The position numbers were made by a program, and so were the translations under genes. The notes under the pieces were generated by a model, which saw only the letters and a list, made by a program, of their open reading frames with translations, was not told the DNA's origin and did not search any database. Below are positions 4,650 through 5,564 of a stretch of DNA of 5,564 nt, one piece after another. The stretch comes from Ruminococcaceae bacterium UBA5408 (GTDB taxonomy: Bacteria; Bacillota; Clostridia; Oscillospirales; Acutalibacteraceae), in contig DHNU01000079.1 in NCBI GenBank assembly GCA_002407645.1, positions 2,001-7,564 on the forward strand. Reading direction: 5' to 3'. Every line of letters starts with the position of its first letter. Within the stretch, counting starts at the first letter, position 1.

Positions 4650-5564
4650 TTATTTTGTAATTGCCGCCGCATCTGAATATTCTGACGGCAGAGTGATATT
4701 TAATTTCTTTAACATTTCTTTATTGTAAACGGGTTTACATTCTTGAACAGTATACACAGGAATATCAGAAGCCTTTGCTTCACCCTTTAAGATTTTGGCG
4801 GCTATTTTGCCTGTTTCTTTTCCGAGTGCTACATAATCGATACTTTGAGATGCAAGACATCCGTTTTTAACCTGCTCTTCTTCAGAACCGAAAACAGGTA
4901 TATTGGCCTTTTCTGCCGATTGAAGTACGGTTGAAAGATTATCTACAACGTTATTGTCCGTAAAATTATTAATACAATCAACACCCTTAGCGACTATTGA
5001 TGCTGCAGCTGCGGAAACTTCCGATGCATTTGTTACGCCGACTTCAACTATTTCAAAATTGTATTTTGGTGCAAGTTCTTTGAATTTAGCAAGATGTGAA
5101 ACAGAGTTAGGCTCGCTTGTGGTATAAAGAATACCGATTTTCTTTGCATTTGGCAAAAATGTTCGTATCATTTTCATCTGCTGTTCAAGGGGAAGTATAT
5201 CGGAAGAACCTGTGCAGTTCGAACCGGGTTTTTCTATTGATTTGATAATTCCTGTTGCAACCGGGTCTGATACAGCCGTGAATACTACGGGAATTTTTGT
5301 GCTTTTTGCGGCGGCATAAGACGACATTGCCGCAGGCGTTGCAATACCCATTATAAGGTCGTATTTTTTTGACACCATGTTTTTTGCAATCATATCGCAG
5401 TTAGATGTGTCTGCCTGGCCGTTCTGAAAATCAATTGTAATGTTATCGCCGTCTTTAAAACCCGCTTCTTCAAGTCCCTGTTTAAACCCTGTATAGCAGT
5501 TGTCAAGTGACGGATGAGTTGCAAACTGAAGTACGCCTATGTTTAATTTATCACCTGATTTGTT
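4650..5564 (-). CDS. ABC transporter substrate-binding protein (ABC_sub_bind family), 5' end outside window
   Basis: The frame is open from the window edge to TAA at 4652-4650, giving 304 residues; the ATG at 5393 is internal, since 57 further codons upstream encode conserved family sequence (IGVLQFATHPSLDNCYTGF). Family members are about 320-340 residues, so what is missing should be the signal peptide and lipobox region; lipoprotein anchoring is therefore expected but not visible. The fold is two-lobed: lobe 1 begins with NIGVLQFATHPSLD (visible residues 8-21) and includes IMGIATPAAMSSYAAAK (about 71-87) and IPVVFTAVSDPVATGII (about 91-107); IGILYTTSEPNSV (about 143-155) starts lobe 2. It lies 21 bases before the permease. 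The streptococcal relative TrpX binds tryptophan, but ligand choice in this family varies and cannot be read here. Confidence 0.92.
   Translation of the reverse strand, partial: NKSGDKLNIGVLQFATHPSLDNCYTGFKQGLEEAGFKDGDNITIDFQNGQADTSNCDMIAKNMVSKKYDLIMGIATPAAMSSYAAAKSTKIPVVFTAVSDPVATGIIKSIEKPGSNCTGSSDILPLEQQMKMIRTFLPNAKKIGILYTTSEPNSVSHLAKFKELAPKYNFEIVEVGVTNASEVSAAAASIVAKGVDCINNFTDNNVVDNLSTVLQSAEKANIPVFGSEEEQVKNGCLASQSIDYVALGKETGKIAAKILKGEAKASDIPVYTVQECKPVYNKEMLKKLNITLPSEYSDAAAITK

Noticed and set aside
5391..5393. ATG as the true start of the substrate-binding protein
   Set aside because: Fifty-seven more codons upstream in frame encode typical family sequence (IGVLQFATHPSLDN...), without a stop up to the window end.

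Overview
The window reads as a chromosomal stretch from a low-to-mid GC Gram-positive bacterium, most likely a member of the Clostridia. The evidence is the protein sequences of L11, L1, L10 and L7/L12, the strong GGAGG ribosome binding sites, a Firmicutes-type L10 leader with a transcription attenuator, and a TTG start codon for rplJ. I cannot name the genus from the sequence alone.

Left part (1-2756, + strand): the conserved ribosomal cluster nusG (3' end only), rplK (L11), rplA (L1), rplJ (L10) and rplL (L7/L12). It appears to be wired with two feedback circuits. Before rplK and again before rplA there is a copy of the same RNA motif (GTGGGAGGAAC ... GA-N3/4-TACCAC, just upstream of the Shine-Dalgarno). 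It resembles the base of the L1 stalk of 23S rRNA and is best read as two L1 autoregulatory sites. Between rplA and rplJ (219 bases) lie a new promoter, an L10 leader, and an 11-bp intrinsic terminator. Complementary segments there can form a complete terminator / antiterminator / anti-antiterminator switch, so the L10-L7/L12 pair is probably controlled separately by the L10(L12)4 complex.

Middle (2757-2926): rplL is not followed by rpoB, as it usually is in bacteria. There is a short non-coding stretch with an imperfect nested hairpin (possibly the remnant of an insertion sequence end), then a very strong bidirectional terminator shared with the converging genes on the other strand.

Right part (2927-5564, - strand): a three-gene ABC transporter operon in the order substrate-binding protein (N-terminus cut by the window edge), permease, ATPase. 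It is of the ABC_sub_bind / BPD_transp_2 type to which the streptococcal tryptophan system TrpXYZ belongs. The substrate here cannot be assigned. Spacing is tight (21 bases, then a 23-base overlap), so the three are surely co-transcribed; their promoter is outside the window.

I find no clear previously undescribed system. The most interesting content is regulatory: the duplicated L1 site, the fully traceable L10 switch, and the separation of rplL from rpoB.
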